From NCBI GenBank assembly GCA_000320605.2, contig KB445814.1:310001-374000 (forward strand): DNA of 64,000 nucleotides, given 5' to 3'. The stretch comes from Gelatoporia subvermispora B (lineage: Eukaryota; Basidiomycota; Agaricomycetes; Polyporales; Gelatoporiaceae). Below are positions 24,511 to 35,037 of the stretch, piece by piece (position 1 is the first letter of the stretch; every line of letters begins with the position of its first letter). The notes beneath the pieces were generated by a model. It was not told where the DNA came from. It saw nothing but the letters and a program-made list of their open reading frames with translations, and did not search any database. A program made the translations under genes and the position numbers.

Positions 24511-24979
24511 TGAGGAGTGAATGTGCCAGGACAGGCCATCTGCAGAGGGACTTCGCGCTTACATGGGAAGATGGACTTGGCGGGATCTGCGATGAAACTG
24601 CGCGCAGTCGCTCAAGCTATGCACTGAGCACTTATACTTGCTCGTATAAACTAGTTCTGCGGGTTAGATTAGGTGGATCCCCTGTGATCAACAGCCTTTG
24701 CGGGTATCTATGTGTCATCGAGGCCTGATAGATGCGGAGAATCTGTGGTTGGAACGTCCATGGCAAGTGTGGAGCGAGTAAGGATTACCATGCTCCGTGT
24801 GTTGTCAATTTCTGTGCAGTGAACCTTGGATATACTCGGGAGATATGAATAAGCCATACATACGTGAGCGGAGGGAATCAGCTCGACATGACGCCGACGT
24901 GCGCAGTCTGAGTGCGACTGGTTGCTGAATCTCGTTCTCCTGTGTGCGGCAGAGCAAGCAGACAGAAACTCGATGGACA
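24511..24979. other. Spacer between phosphatase copies 4 and 5
   Basis: Nothing recognisable. Small frames on both strands lack motifs. Confidence 0.3.
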
Positions 24980-26940
24980 GATGAGAAGAAGGCGCGCGCG
25001 GGGTGTTTGCCCGGCGCGAGCAAAGTGAACTTCGCCGGATATGGCAGGAGAGTTGCCAAATGCAGACGAGGACGCACGTGCGCAAACGCGTTAGTGGCGC
25101 GTCTACGCGCGCGGCGGCTCCGCTCGTTGACCTAGTGTGCGTCTGGGCCTGCTCGGGATCGCTGCTCCTTCGCGCGCACACAGCGCATACAACCACCCTG
25201 TTCCTCGCGCACGACGTTGTCCCCGCTGCACGTACAACTACACGCTGCTCGCGGTCGTCCTATCCGCCACAGCTCTCGACCTCCTTCTCGCCGTCCGCGT
25301 GGCCCGAGACAGCCCCTGGGACGCAGCAGCACGTCTACGAGCAGACGAGAAGCGTGACCATGTCCAATTGGTCCGAGGCGGGAGGCAGTACAAAACTATA
25401 TTATAGCGTCCGGTATGGCGAAGTGATCATCCAAGAGAGTGAGCTGCTCACGCCGTCGCTAGCGCTAAGTGGTCCTTACAGACGTCTCCCGCCAGAATCC
25501 GACGAAGATCATCGACGAGGCCGCCTCGCCCCCAGCTGCCCAGTGCGCATACTATGTTCCTCCACACATGGCGTGCTTCCTTTCTCCCCTCCCTTGCCTC
25601 ACTTTCGCGCGTCGACCGTGCCCGTTCCCCGGCTCCTTATTCCGTATGTACCGCGCTGGTATTGCCGCACCCGGCGCGCAGCCAGGACAACGAGTCAAAC
25701 ATCACACTTCGAGGGTAGTCACCGCGAGCAGCTCGTCACGTCGCTCGAATATACCCGCGCATTGTCTTCCAGCGTCGGCGGTGAGGAGGGTCCGGGGATG
25801 TACCAAGCACCGATGAGCGCCAGCGCACCAAGTGTCATGCGCAGGTTACCGACCAGGTGTATCATGACGCCGAGAATGGTGCGTCCAGGTAGCTTTTTGT
25901 AACGTGTATGTGCGGCTCAAGGTCGGTTGGGAGCAGACGCGGCCTGTGCTTTTTCTGTGGTCCTTCAATTCACGCGATATGTACATGGTGCGCTCACCAC
26001 GAATTCCTGCCCACGTCGCCGACTTGACTGTAACCTGTGTCCGTTTCATGCCTCATTTCTTCTCATTACTCGGCGTCTCCCCTGGTCCTGGTTCATATTT
26101 TCCCGTATCCACTCTCGCAACCCGCCACTTGCGAATGCGAATGCCCGGCGGACCCTCCACTCTTCTCCCGCGCCCTACGCCACTACCTCTTCCGCCGCAC
26201 GCCACCCTCAACTTCCAACTCCTCGCATCACCGCCGCCGCCTCGCGTCGAGCTCACAAACGGCTTTTATCCGAGCTAGAACTCGACCGCCGTGTGTGACT
26301 GGGTCGAAGACACCCTCGCGGGCTGGATCAAGCAGCAGACCGTGCTCACGGACGCCGCGTGCCGGACGGGGTGTGCGAGATGTTCGCATTTGTGCACATA
26401 CCGCCGTGCGTCGCGGTCTCTGCTGATCCGCGTTATTTCGCTGCCTTGTCCTGTTCCGTCCGTCGTGTCGCCGGCGCCAGGCGGCTTCATCCTTGGCTTG
26501 TGTCCACGCGGCATGCTCGTGGCAGACTCCAGGCTCGGATGGACGCGACGCCGCTTCGCTTTGTGCCCGTGGTGTCGTCGAAGAGAAGAGAGGAGAGGAG
26601 GGTCACGCTGACGCACTTCGTGTGGCGCGGCCCCGGGCACACTGCGATACGGGCGCTGCAGAGGACGCTCGACAGCACGTAGGGCCCAAGGCTGGACGCT
26701 ACCTCCCCCGACCTTGCTGCACGAACACGGACAAGGCTGACGCGTGCCGCAGCGGGCTTCGACGATCCGGTTCGATGTAGGCGATGGGCCAATGGCCGGC
26801 TCAGTGGACCAGGGCGATGATCATGGAGGATACAGGGACGCCAGCTGGGCTATGGCGTGCGAGTCGTTGTGCTCCCGTGGCACACGCTGGAGTCATGGTT
26901 TCAAGCTGAGGGTGGGGAGATACGAGTGAGAGTGCCGCTG
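24980..26940 (+). pseudogene. Metallophosphatase pseudogene, copy 5
   Basis: Starts with block R (25024-25082). A 299-codon frame (25003-25902) runs through but mixes homologous and shifted segments, so it is not an intact gene. Recognisable parts: SRQNPTKIIDEAASP (about 25488-25530), CSSTHG (about 25553), HREQLVTSLEYTRALS then VGGEEGPGMY (about 25718-25803), TAVCDWVEDTLAGWIKQQTV (about 26283-26343) and TAIRALQRTLDST (about 26640-26680). A C-terminal piece follows near 26815-26935, with PWHTLESWF and EIRVRVPLDED. It is followed by a DCPS-like fragment in the same orientation. Confidence 0.7.
25024..25082 (+). repeat. Shared upstream block R, copy 4
   Basis: Fourth copy; the core reads TATGGCAGGAGAGTTGCCAA and is followed by CACGTG at 25075-25080. 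Confidence 0.75.
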
Positions 26941-27039
26941 GATGAGGATCGAAACTAGGGAATGTATCTTGGTATACCTTCCCCTCTGCCGCCCCCCTTC
27001 CTTCGCATCCCTCGCTCTACCTCTTCGAATAAGTTTCTC

Positions 27040-27325
27040 CGCATGCTCCACTATGATTGCCCCAACAGGTATGCAGCCCTCCATCGTCCACCCACTACAG
27101 CTCGCTAACCCGACCGATCTGCAGAGCTGCCGCTCGCGCTCTCACGGCTTACGGAAGCTTCCCATACGCTGAAGCGCTATGCGCATTACCCTGGCCCTCG
27201 GTTGGCTCGCAGCTCAGAAAATGAAGACGCACCCGAGGTCGAAATCAACATCATGCGCCCCGCTATTGAGGTGTGCATTAGCAAGGCGCGTCACGCCGCC
27301 TTAATCCCGAAGACGTAGTTCTATG
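27040..27325 (+). pseudogene. DCPS-like fragment (exons 1-3)
   Basis: Near 27215-27290 the plus strand reads ENEDAPEVEINIMRPAIEVC then ISK, matching exon 3 of the intact gene (SVDAPDVKINVIHPATDVHIRK, split here as SVDAPDVKIN and VIHPATDVHIRK). The sequence after ISK continues as GCGCG, the same place where the intact gene has its GC-type donor. Upstream, 27115-27200 holds scattered exon 1-2 remnants. It lies directly after the C-terminal piece of phosphatase copy 5, so the two genes were probably neighbours in the duplicated segment. Confidence 0.65.
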
Positions 27326-27399
27326 CAGCCTCGCCAACGCGGCGCACGCACTGCCGCCCGAAATTTGCCAGGGCAACCAACTAGTGCCTGTCACCCCTC

Positions 27400-27720
27400 T
27401 GGGCCATGCCCGTTCGCATCCCCGCTTTTACAGGCGGCTTGTCTCCCAGCAGGAGCACAACAGCTGGCCCAGTCTGGGGCGAGGTTACCATTGCGGGCAG
27501 GATCGGGCAGCACAATGACTCCGCGACTGCCGCCGAAATCGCCGCGCAGCGAGGAGAACGTTGTGTGCGGTTTGCGGAGCCAGGCGCGGGTAACGTGGCT
27601 TTTGCTATATATGGCAGGAGAGTTGCCAAATGCAGACACGCGCGGCGGCTCCGCTGGGGCCTCTCTGTGCGCTTCGCGGGGTCGATCTCACCGTGGGCAT
27701 AGTCCGATGTCCCGATTCGG
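27400..27720 (+). pseudogene. Metallophosphatase internal fragment, copy 6
   Basis: Reads GGLSPSRSTTAGPVWGEVTI then AGRIGQ (about 27430-27510), aligned with GGLSPSRSSTTVPDWVENTV of copy 2. It then runs straight into block R (27595-27640). The same join, internal phosphatase sequence followed by block R, also occurs from copy 2 into copy 3 (17905-18175), so the two junctions look like copies of one rearrangement. Confidence 0.6.
27595..27640 (+). repeat. Shared upstream block R, copy 5
   Basis: Fifth copy of the block, with the core as in copy 4. The CACGTG found after the other four copies is missing here. Confidence 0.7.
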
Positions 27721-27979
27721 GGCACGCTGAGCACATGCTGTGAAACTATCATATTTCCTCTAGGTGTAACCCACGTGTCTCTTTTGAACACATGCCGAAC
27801 ACAGTTAAAATGTACTAGAAATCTATCCTGTGCTCAGGATGTCCCAGGGATTTTTGGGAACATTAATCATGTACTCAAACTTTTCATACCTTGAACATCG
27901 ATGGTATGTGTGGGGGACAAACAGTATTTGAGCGATCTGGATCTAGCATGTCCCAAGTCAGGACATCAGTCTATGCCCA

Positions 27980-29700
27980 CGGTGTCTGTGCTTCTGCTTG
28001 ACTTCTGCGCACGACCTGGACTATCGCGTTCTGAGCTGTGGCCGGACCTGCTCGGGCTCGCTCCTTTGCGCGCGCATAACGCATACGACCTCCTCGATCG
28101 TGCTGCGTGCGCGGTCGCCCTGTACATTCACGATGGTGCCCCGCCGCAGCCCTTGGGAACCTAGGCCTGTATGTCGTCTGCAAACACGAGGTACGCACCG
28201 CTCGTCCCGGCTGCTCGCTGCTCGCTGACGAGCTGCACATGCGGCAGATGCCGCGCTCAACCCGCTCGACCTGCCCGACTCATGTCCAACCGAGCCCCGC
28301 ATCGCCTTCGATCCCGGCGGCAACAGGATCACCGTCCTTGCCGACCTCGACGAGAAGCCCGATCACGCGCGAGCCCCCGGTTGGTCTGAGCGGGCAAAGT
28401 ACGGTGGACTTGTATCGGAGCGGCCTGAATGGCGGTCTTATCACCGGAGAGAACTGCTCGCGCCGTCGCTGACAATATGCGCCAGAGCTTAACGAAGCTC
28501 GTTACGAAATCCCCGGTCGCTCCCCACCCGGGTGTCGCGCTCCGGCGTACGTCTCTCGCGTGCTGCACCCGAACCCCATCCCCATCTCGATCGTGTTCCC
28601 TCCCCGACTCTCGACCTCTGTGCAGATCAAGGTCATACTATCGCCTCGCGCAGAACCACGGCAACTAGCCGAACGCTACCCGTCTCGAGGGATCGTCGCG
28701 AGCAACTCGTTGCGCCCCTCATCTAGTTTAGAACTGCGCCCTCTGCGCCGGGCGGTGAGGGGACCCCGGGTACGCACATACTCTTCATAAATCCCCCGCG
28801 ACGTGTTTCGGGTCTCGGCGTGCGTGCTGATGAGCCCAACCCTTGGCGCAGGTGTATGAGCACGGGAAGGATGCGTTGAGACGCTGATCTGACCGCGTGT
28901 ATGCGCGACCGAAGTATGGCTGGATGCTGTGCACGTCGACGTCGTGCCGGTGCTCGTGCTCGTACTGTGATTCTTCCACACCTGTGGTACGTGCGCTGTG
29001 CGTGTCCCCCGTCCGCGCCGCTGACCATGTCTGCTCCCTGTATTGACGTCCTACTTTACATTTTCTAGCCGTCCCGTGTCTCCTCGACCCATCTCCCTGT
29101 CCCCTCCCGATGCACCACACTGCCACTGCGCCCACAGGCGTCTTCTCTCCCGACGAGAACTCGACCGCCGTCCCAGACTAGCTCGATGACACCGTCGCAT
29201 GATGAGTCGAGCAGCAACCACGCCGATGGATGCCGCGTGGGGCGCACCGGATGACGCGCATGGCGCGCTTGCTTTTGTGCACGTCCGCCGTGCGTCCTTG
29301 GTTCTTCTGCGTCGCTTCGTTCCGTTCACTCCTGATCGGTTGTATCTGGTTCTTCTGCGTTTGATTTCGCTGGTCTCACGCGCACGCGCTGAGGGCTTTG
29401 CATCAGACCCCACTGCCGTATGCACATCCGCCGATGCTCTTCTACTTTGTGCCCGCAGAGTTCTCGTTGAGAAAACCAGACCGGCGCGGTGCAACGAACA
29501 CACACGCGAAGGCTGAACAGTGCGCGGGACTCTGGGCTGAATGGTGCACCCCTTTTCCCCTCCTCGTCGTACCTCTGACGTGAGCTGCAGCGGACCTCCT
29601 CGACGCAGGCGGTGACGGGCGCGCTGAACGCGAAGTTGCGAACAGAGAGATCTGCATGTGGTCATCTCGTAACACGGTGAGTCTATGTAAATTTGTTTGC
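27980..29700 (+). pseudogene. Metallophosphatase pseudogene, copy 7
   Basis: Long decayed copy. GGNRITVLADLDEKP (about 28315-28362) replaces the usual SDLHYGE, so the D-x-H motif is lost. LNGGLITGENCS (about 28420-28455) carries Gly for the Asp of NGD. Further pieces are RREQLVAPL (about 28690), VEQQ near 29205 followed in another frame by MDAAWGAPDD then AHGALAFVHV (about 29228-29285), and SSTQAVTGALNAKL near 29595-29640. Stops occur throughout. The unit ends about 70 bases before the stop codon of the minus-strand F-box gene. Confidence 0.68.
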
Positions 29701-29767
29701 AGATCTCGGGGCGCTCACCCTCTGTCGCCCCGCGCAGATCCTGGGAACGAGAGGTGTCGTCGCGAGC

Positions 29768-32139
29768 TCATTTGTGGTGGGTGTGATGTAACAGATATAG
29801 CGACGCGGGATGGGAACATGGTGTGTGCATCATTGTGTTCTTGTCAACGCACCCGGAGGACAGGCTCGAGTCCTGGATCTGGGTCGAGAGCGAGGGAGCT
29901 GTTGGGCAAGAATTATAGTGATTGAAGAAGATCGTGTATACCTCTGTGTATTTCAATACGGTCAGGGCACAATACAAGAAAGCTGTTTGCAAGGTTTGCA
30001 AGTAATGTTTGGACTGGGTAGGGGAGACATCAAACTCGGCAAGTAGGTTCAATAGTCTACTGAATGGTGTATATACAACAGGAAATTCACGACGTCTACG
30101 AGCAGCGTTCATGAGCCCGCGATTGGCTTCACAACAATGCGTCGGATATTTCGCTGATGCTGGTCGAGCTGCATGAGCATCGACATCAGTATCAGCACCT
30201 GCATACGAGCACATTGCGATGAATGGACGCACATCCAGGCCGATGATGCCGTCCTCGTCAAGGAGCAGGCTGTTGTGCCCGTGCGGTTCCGCGCCGACGA
30301 TCTCCGCGTATGGCAGCGCCGTCACCACCGGCTCGCCGAACACGTCCGCGTCCGACTCCGAGGGCTGCTCGACGAGCTGTATGCGCGCGAGTGCGCCCTC
30401 GTCCTCCGAGTCGAACGCGTGTCCGCCCTCCGCGTCGAGCGAGCCCCCGCACTCCGCGCCCGCCGCCGCATGACGCGCGAGGAGCCGCCGGTACGGCACG
30501 ACGTTGAAGTCGCACAGGTGCGCGGGCTCGGGGTGCAGCGCCGCCCGTCGGAGGGAGCTGTTCAGGACGAAGCGCTGCCCGCAGGTTGTGGTGATCCAGC
30601 GCGTAGCGAGCGCGTCGGCGGGGAAGAGGCGGCAGGCGGGCGGGCCCCAGGTGGACCAGGGGATGAGTGGCGTGTGCGAGGGATCGGATGCCGGGTGTTC
30701 GCGCAGGCGTTCGGGTGCGTCTTCGCCGTTGTCTTCGGCTCTGCGCTCTGGTTCTGATGAAGGCGAGGAGGGAGAGGGAGGGGATGGGAGCGATCGGGCT
30801 GGGTATGGGCGCAGGAGCGCGGCGCGGTGCGTGACGAGCGAGAACGTGTGCAAGCGCTGCCGCGTGTCGAGGATGAAGATGTTGAAGAGCGCGATCGCCG
30901 CGCTGGGTGCTGGGCGGAACGGCGCGCGTGCGCGGGCTTCTGCAGGGGCGGTGCGCTGGGCGGGCCCGCCGGTCGGGGTCGGTTCGGCGCGGCACCAGAT
31001 ACGGAAGGGGATTGCGTGCACGGCGAGCGGTGGGAGCGCGAGGTGGCGCAGGGTGCGGAGAGGGGCGGGTGGAGAGGGGGATGGGGGGGAGGAGACGTCG
31101 CAGAGCTCGAGTGTGTGCAGGTGCAGGTTCGGGAGGACGACCGTGTCTGCGTCGAGGAACGCGAACGCGTCGTACGTCCCGTGCTCGGCCTCGCGGAACT
31201 ATGGCGGAGCACACTGTGAGGACGCCGCAGTGGAATGGAGTAAACGCGAGGAAGGACTCACAAAATGCGGGTGACCGGTCCTCCAGTCGATGAGGTAGAA
31301 CGCGGACTCGCGCGGCTCGATCTGCGTGAACGGGAAGTTGAGGAGCAGCCCGAGCTTGTTGCCGACGATCTCAACGGACAGCGAGCACTCGCCCGGGACG
31401 AAGGGGCCCTCGCAGACGGCGATGCACGGCTTGGATGCCGCCGGGTGGTACTCGCCCGTGGAGAGCTGCACGAGGTGGATGCTGATCGCCGCGGTGAGGT
31501 AGTCCTGCCGCTCAGGGAGGAAGCTGGCTGTGTGTTAGTAGTCATTGAGAGCAAGAGGCAGACGACGCACTTGTAGGTCACCACTGCTATCAAATCATGC
31601 TCGTGCACCGCTAACCCCACGTCGATAATCTTCTGATTGAGGTTGATGGTCTGCCAGACCGAGTCGCCCGGCTGCTTGATGACCTCCGAGTTGACACGTG
31701 CGGTGCGCACGGCGTCCGTCCCACCAAAAAGCGACGCCGAGTGCGTCTGCCCGAGGAGGAAGACCCCGGAGCTGAGGTCGTAGATGCTCGAGGGGTTGAA
31801 GGACACGGAGATGGAGTGCGAGGGTCCAAACTCGAGACGTTGCCAGGCACGCTCTCTGGCCCTGAGGAGGCGACAGCGCTCCGCGAGAGGGACCGTCGAG
31901 TCGGGGTTGTCCTCATACGCTGCGATGCCGAGCTCGATGAGGTACTGCAGTTGAGCGCTGCCTGTCACAAGTTCGCGGAGGAGTCGGCATGTTTGTTGGC
32001 TCGCTAGAATGTCGCCATAGTCCAGATAAGATAATATATGAAGAAGCAGTTCGGGGGGGAGGTCTAGCAGAGGCGAGAGCTGTATAGTGGGGGTCGAGGA
32101 TGCGGCCGAGGACACCGGAGGCATGTTGGTCGCGCTCAT
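29768..32139 (-). CDS. F-box protein
   Basis: Substrate-receptor type F-box protein, expected to bind Skp1 in an SCF ubiquitin ligase. Three exons join in frame: 32139-31571, 31523-31262 and 31198-29768. The start MSATNMPPVSSAAS is chosen because an upstream in-frame ATG (32268) would overlap the divergent deacetylase gene. The F-box is clear: LSPLLDLPPELLLHILSYLD then ILASQQTCRLLRELV (about residues 20-60). The remainder is the long beta-strand-rich region common in agaricomycete F-box proteins, with FREAEHGTYDAFAFLDADTV, IFILDTRQRLHTFSLVTHR and TALPYAEIVGAEPHGHNSLL. The last 155 codons after DEDGIIGLD do not look like the family; an intron starting at the GTGCGT there, or an earlier end, is possible. 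The third exon is very GC-rich. Confidence 0.82.
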
Positions 32140-32247
32140 CACGGTCAAAGTCGAAGAGCCGATGACGTTGTGCCCGCCGCAATAGGCAACTGCCTCGAGC
32201 TCCTTGTACTTCAACTCGTCTTGTCGTCCACTCAGCTGTGCATTGAC
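32140..32247. promoter_or_regulatory. Shared divergent promoter, F-box / histone deacetylase
   Basis: Only 108 bases separate the two inferred start codons, so both transcripts must start from this segment or from inside the neighbouring gene. It contains a TGACGT (CREB/ATF-like half site) near 32162; I see no clear TATA box. Inferred from gene layout. Confidence 0.45.
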
Positions 32248-33806
32248 ATGGAGCCGACTCCAGAACACGCAGAACTTGGGGCGACCCCCGTACGAAGAGT
32301 TGCCTATGTAGTGTCCAAGAGGCTAATCCAGGTGTGTTCTCGATGTTTCTCTTGTCGTGGCCCTGATTCTGATGACATACAGGTCTCTGCCCTGCTACCA
32401 TCGAACCGGCAACGCTCGCTACTGGTTCATACGCTGATTTCGCGCTTTGGCTTGCTATCAAATGAAGGGAATTCCTCAAAAGCAGTCGTCCGGGTTGTCG
32501 AACCTATGCCCGCCACCGACCGGGAGCTAGCCGCCTACCATGATCGCGACTACCTCGATTTCATTCTGGACGACAAGAACATGAGCGAGCCATCGGAAGA
32601 TGACCCGAGATACGCCGAGTTCGGGCTAGAGGATGTAAGGAATCAATTCAGCTGCGGTCAATTACATGGCTCACGTCTCGCAGGACTGCCCACCATTTCG
32701 CGCTCTACCGGAGTATGTCCGGCTTGTTGCGGGTGCGTCACTAACAGGTAACAGAACAAAGTGGTTATATGTGGGAAAGCATTGCTGATCTAATGTGTCT
32801 ACAAGCTGCTAGGCAGCTCTCAGAGGAAAAAGCCGATATTGCTGTCTGCTGGGACGGCGGCAGGTTTGATTTTCGGAGAATGACCCGCCGCCTGTCGCTG
32901 ACGGTTTCCTAGGCACCACGCTCACAAGTCGCATGCTTCTGGCTTCTGCTACGTTGCAGACTGTGTTCTCGCCATTCTTGCTCTCAAACGGTCTCTGACG
33001 CCTTCTGGACAGCGACCACGGATCTTGTACCTGGACCTCGACGTGCACTTCTCTGACGGCGTCTCTCAGGCATTCGCTGCATCTGCTCGGGGCTCTTCGA
33101 CTCCTCAGGTCCTTACTATCTCGCTTCATCATGCAGCACCTGGTTTCTTCCCCGCTTCGCCTCTCGCAGAGTTGTCTGACCCAACAAGTCCTTCCTTTGA
33201 CCCGTATACAATCTCCATCCCTCTCGCTCGAGGTGCATCCGACGCTACCTTCGCATTGCTCTGGCCCTCTATTGAGCAAATTGCACATGCATTCGGGCCA
33301 GATTACGTAGTTGTCCAATGCGGTGTGGACGGTCTAGCAGGGGATCCCTGTGGTGTCTGGAACTGGTCCCTCGCAGAGGCCGAAGGTAGCTTTGCATGGT
33401 GTGTTGACCGAATTTGCAACAAGTGGGGCTACAAGACCTTACTCCTAGGTGGAGGTATGTGCATATATCTGAGATTGGCTCACGATTTAACCTGTATTAC
33501 AGGGGGTTACAATTCACCAAATGCTGCTCGAGCTTGGACATACTTGATGTCCCTTGCAGTATGTGCTCTTTCACTTTCCAAAACTTGATGTAATCTATAT
33601 ATATTTAATAGTGCCAGAGACAACTATCAGTCGAAGCCAATATACCACATCACAGTGCTTTCCCATTATATGCACCTTCTTTCACATTAGATGTCTCTAG
33701 TGGCACAATGCAAGACCTTAATAGTATAAAGTATTTGAACCATGCAAGACACATGTTGTTGAAATGCAACAGATATTATGAAAAGGATGCAGGGGACTGT
33801 ATGTGA
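32248..33806 (+). CDS. Class I-type histone deacetylase (HDAC8/HOS-like)
   Basis: Zinc-dependent lysine deacetylase. Seven exons give 416 codons plus stop: 32248-32331, 32383-32634, 32684-32747, 32806-32863, 32913-33454, 33503-33558 and 33612-33806, all with GT-AG introns. Active-site elements are present: GGRHHAHKSHASGFCYVAD (His pair), LYLDLDVHFSDGV (zinc ligands Asp and His), VQCGVDGLAGDP (third zinc ligand Asp) and GGGGYNSPNAARAWTYL (catalytic Tyr), the last formed across the exon 5/6 junction. Length is near that of HDAC8-like enzymes. The final exon, SVEANIPHHSAFPLYAPSF then TLDVSSGTMQD, is conserved in sequence but notably AT-rich, and lies at the edge of the AT-rich transposon block. 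No break found. Confidence 0.92.
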
Positions 33807-34137
33807 CACATATGTAACAGTATGACATCATAGGCTGTTGGCCAAGGATTTTGTGCCTTTAAACAAATTTAATATCAATTACGTAAGTCTAATTGATGAT
33901 GGTGCTCACCTCCGGGTAAGCTCGTGCACGAGCCACTGAGGTCACCGTAACCTGCAGCGTATCCGGCCATACTCCATGAATGCACTATGTATCCAGTCAA
34001 GCACCTGTGCTGACTGCATATCCCATCAGTAAAGCCCTGGCTGGCGGCAAACCTCAGGCATCTGACATAAGGCTCAAGTGGCAATACCCTAATAGGGTAA
34101 TTCGCCAATTGTCAGCCTTCTTACTTATAGCGGGCAG
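33807..34137. other. AT-rich spacer after the deacetylase gene
   Basis: Base composition drops sharply here. No gene is supported; a 77-codon minus frame at 34108-33875 has no motif. Confidence 0.4.
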
Positions 34138-34388
34138 GGGCATCTGGAAGAACTTCATTTTCTAGAGGCAACTAATTGTTGAAAAAGTACTAGTCTAGTA
34201 CTAGCTGATTACTAATCTACTACTAATTTAGCTATCTTAGAACTAATTTAGTGCTAGTCTAGTACTAATCTAGCTAGATTAGTTGTAGATTAGTGGTAGA
34301 TTAGTTGTCAGCTAGTACTAGATTAGTACTTTTTCAAAGATTAGTAGCCGTTAGCTGCTTCTAGAAAATAAGGTTTTTCCAGATGCCG
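34138..34388. repeat. Fold-back inverted-repeat element
   Basis: A 250-base imperfect palindrome. The left arm starts GGCATCTGGAAGAACTTCAT and carries TTGAAAAAGTACTAGTCTAG. The right arm is its reverse complement with few differences, ending CTTTTTCAA... and TCCAGATGCC. Arms are about 90-100 bases with a loop rich in CTAGTACTAG-type words. It has no coding capacity. It resembles a small fold-back or MITE-type element; target-site duplications could not be fixed by eye. Confidence 0.7.
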
Positions 34389-34557
34389 CCAGCGAGTGGT
34401 GCAAAAACTTTCCATTTTTTGCTTTAGCTGCCCATTACTGCTCGCTAGGTGAGTCGCCCTGAGAGCCCATTTTTCTGCTTTGGCCACCCATGGCTGATCA
34501 TGGTGTAGTTCTGCACTAGATAAACTCATTTACACTCCCATATATCCACTCAATACA

Positions 34558-35037
34558 TGTCAATAGATGCTGGAAATCCATCGGGAACGACAGGGGTTAC
34601 CCCCTTGCAGATTGAAAGTTTGCAACAAATGAACACTCTATTATTGCAATGTCAAGCCGTTGTTGACAAGTATACCAAAGGAGAAATTGGACGTCTATAA
34701 GCCAATCATGCTCTCAGTTCAATTGTTCTCTCAGGGAGCGCCAAAGGTGACATTAAGTATATCTCTGCCTACACCTCGTTCCAGTCCTACATTGGGATAT
34801 TGGATGCCCATGATGCTCTCCTTGGAGGAGGAGGATATATTACCCGGTACGGTCCCCATCAGGAACACTGGGGTCTGTACCCATATTAGGCAGGGCAGGT
34901 ACTACCTAACATGTACAGAACATGACCACCTCGCCAAGGGCTGCGCCATGTGCTACGAGCAAGTAAGCTACTGTAAACTACTTAGGCAACGAGTCCAGGC
35001 CATCATCACATACCGACTATTTCACAGGGTTTGATAA
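34558..35037 (+). mobile_element. DIRS-like retrotransposon, 5' part of gag
   Basis: Reads MSIDAGNPSGTTGVTP, LQIESLQQMNTLLLQCQAVV, then DKYTKGEIGRL, stop, and after a frame change YIGILDAHDALLGG. This layout resembles the N-terminal part of the Gag-like protein of agaricomycete DIRS-type elements. The reading is broken by a TAA near 34697 and by a frame change near 34750. The rest of that protein resumes at about 40880, beyond an antisense LINE, so I infer that this is the left piece of one element split by the LINE insertion. Confidence 0.5.

Noticed and set aside
25003..25902. 299-codon open frame in the phosphatase array
   Set aside because: It alternates between in-phase and out-of-phase homology to the phosphatase and lacks the metal-binding motifs. 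It is a chance opening in GC-rich DNA.
30258..31214. 318-codon Arg/Pro-rich minus frame and several plus frames over the same bases
   Set aside because: Shadow frames of the GC-rich third exon of the F-box gene; the low-complexity composition follows from the real frame.
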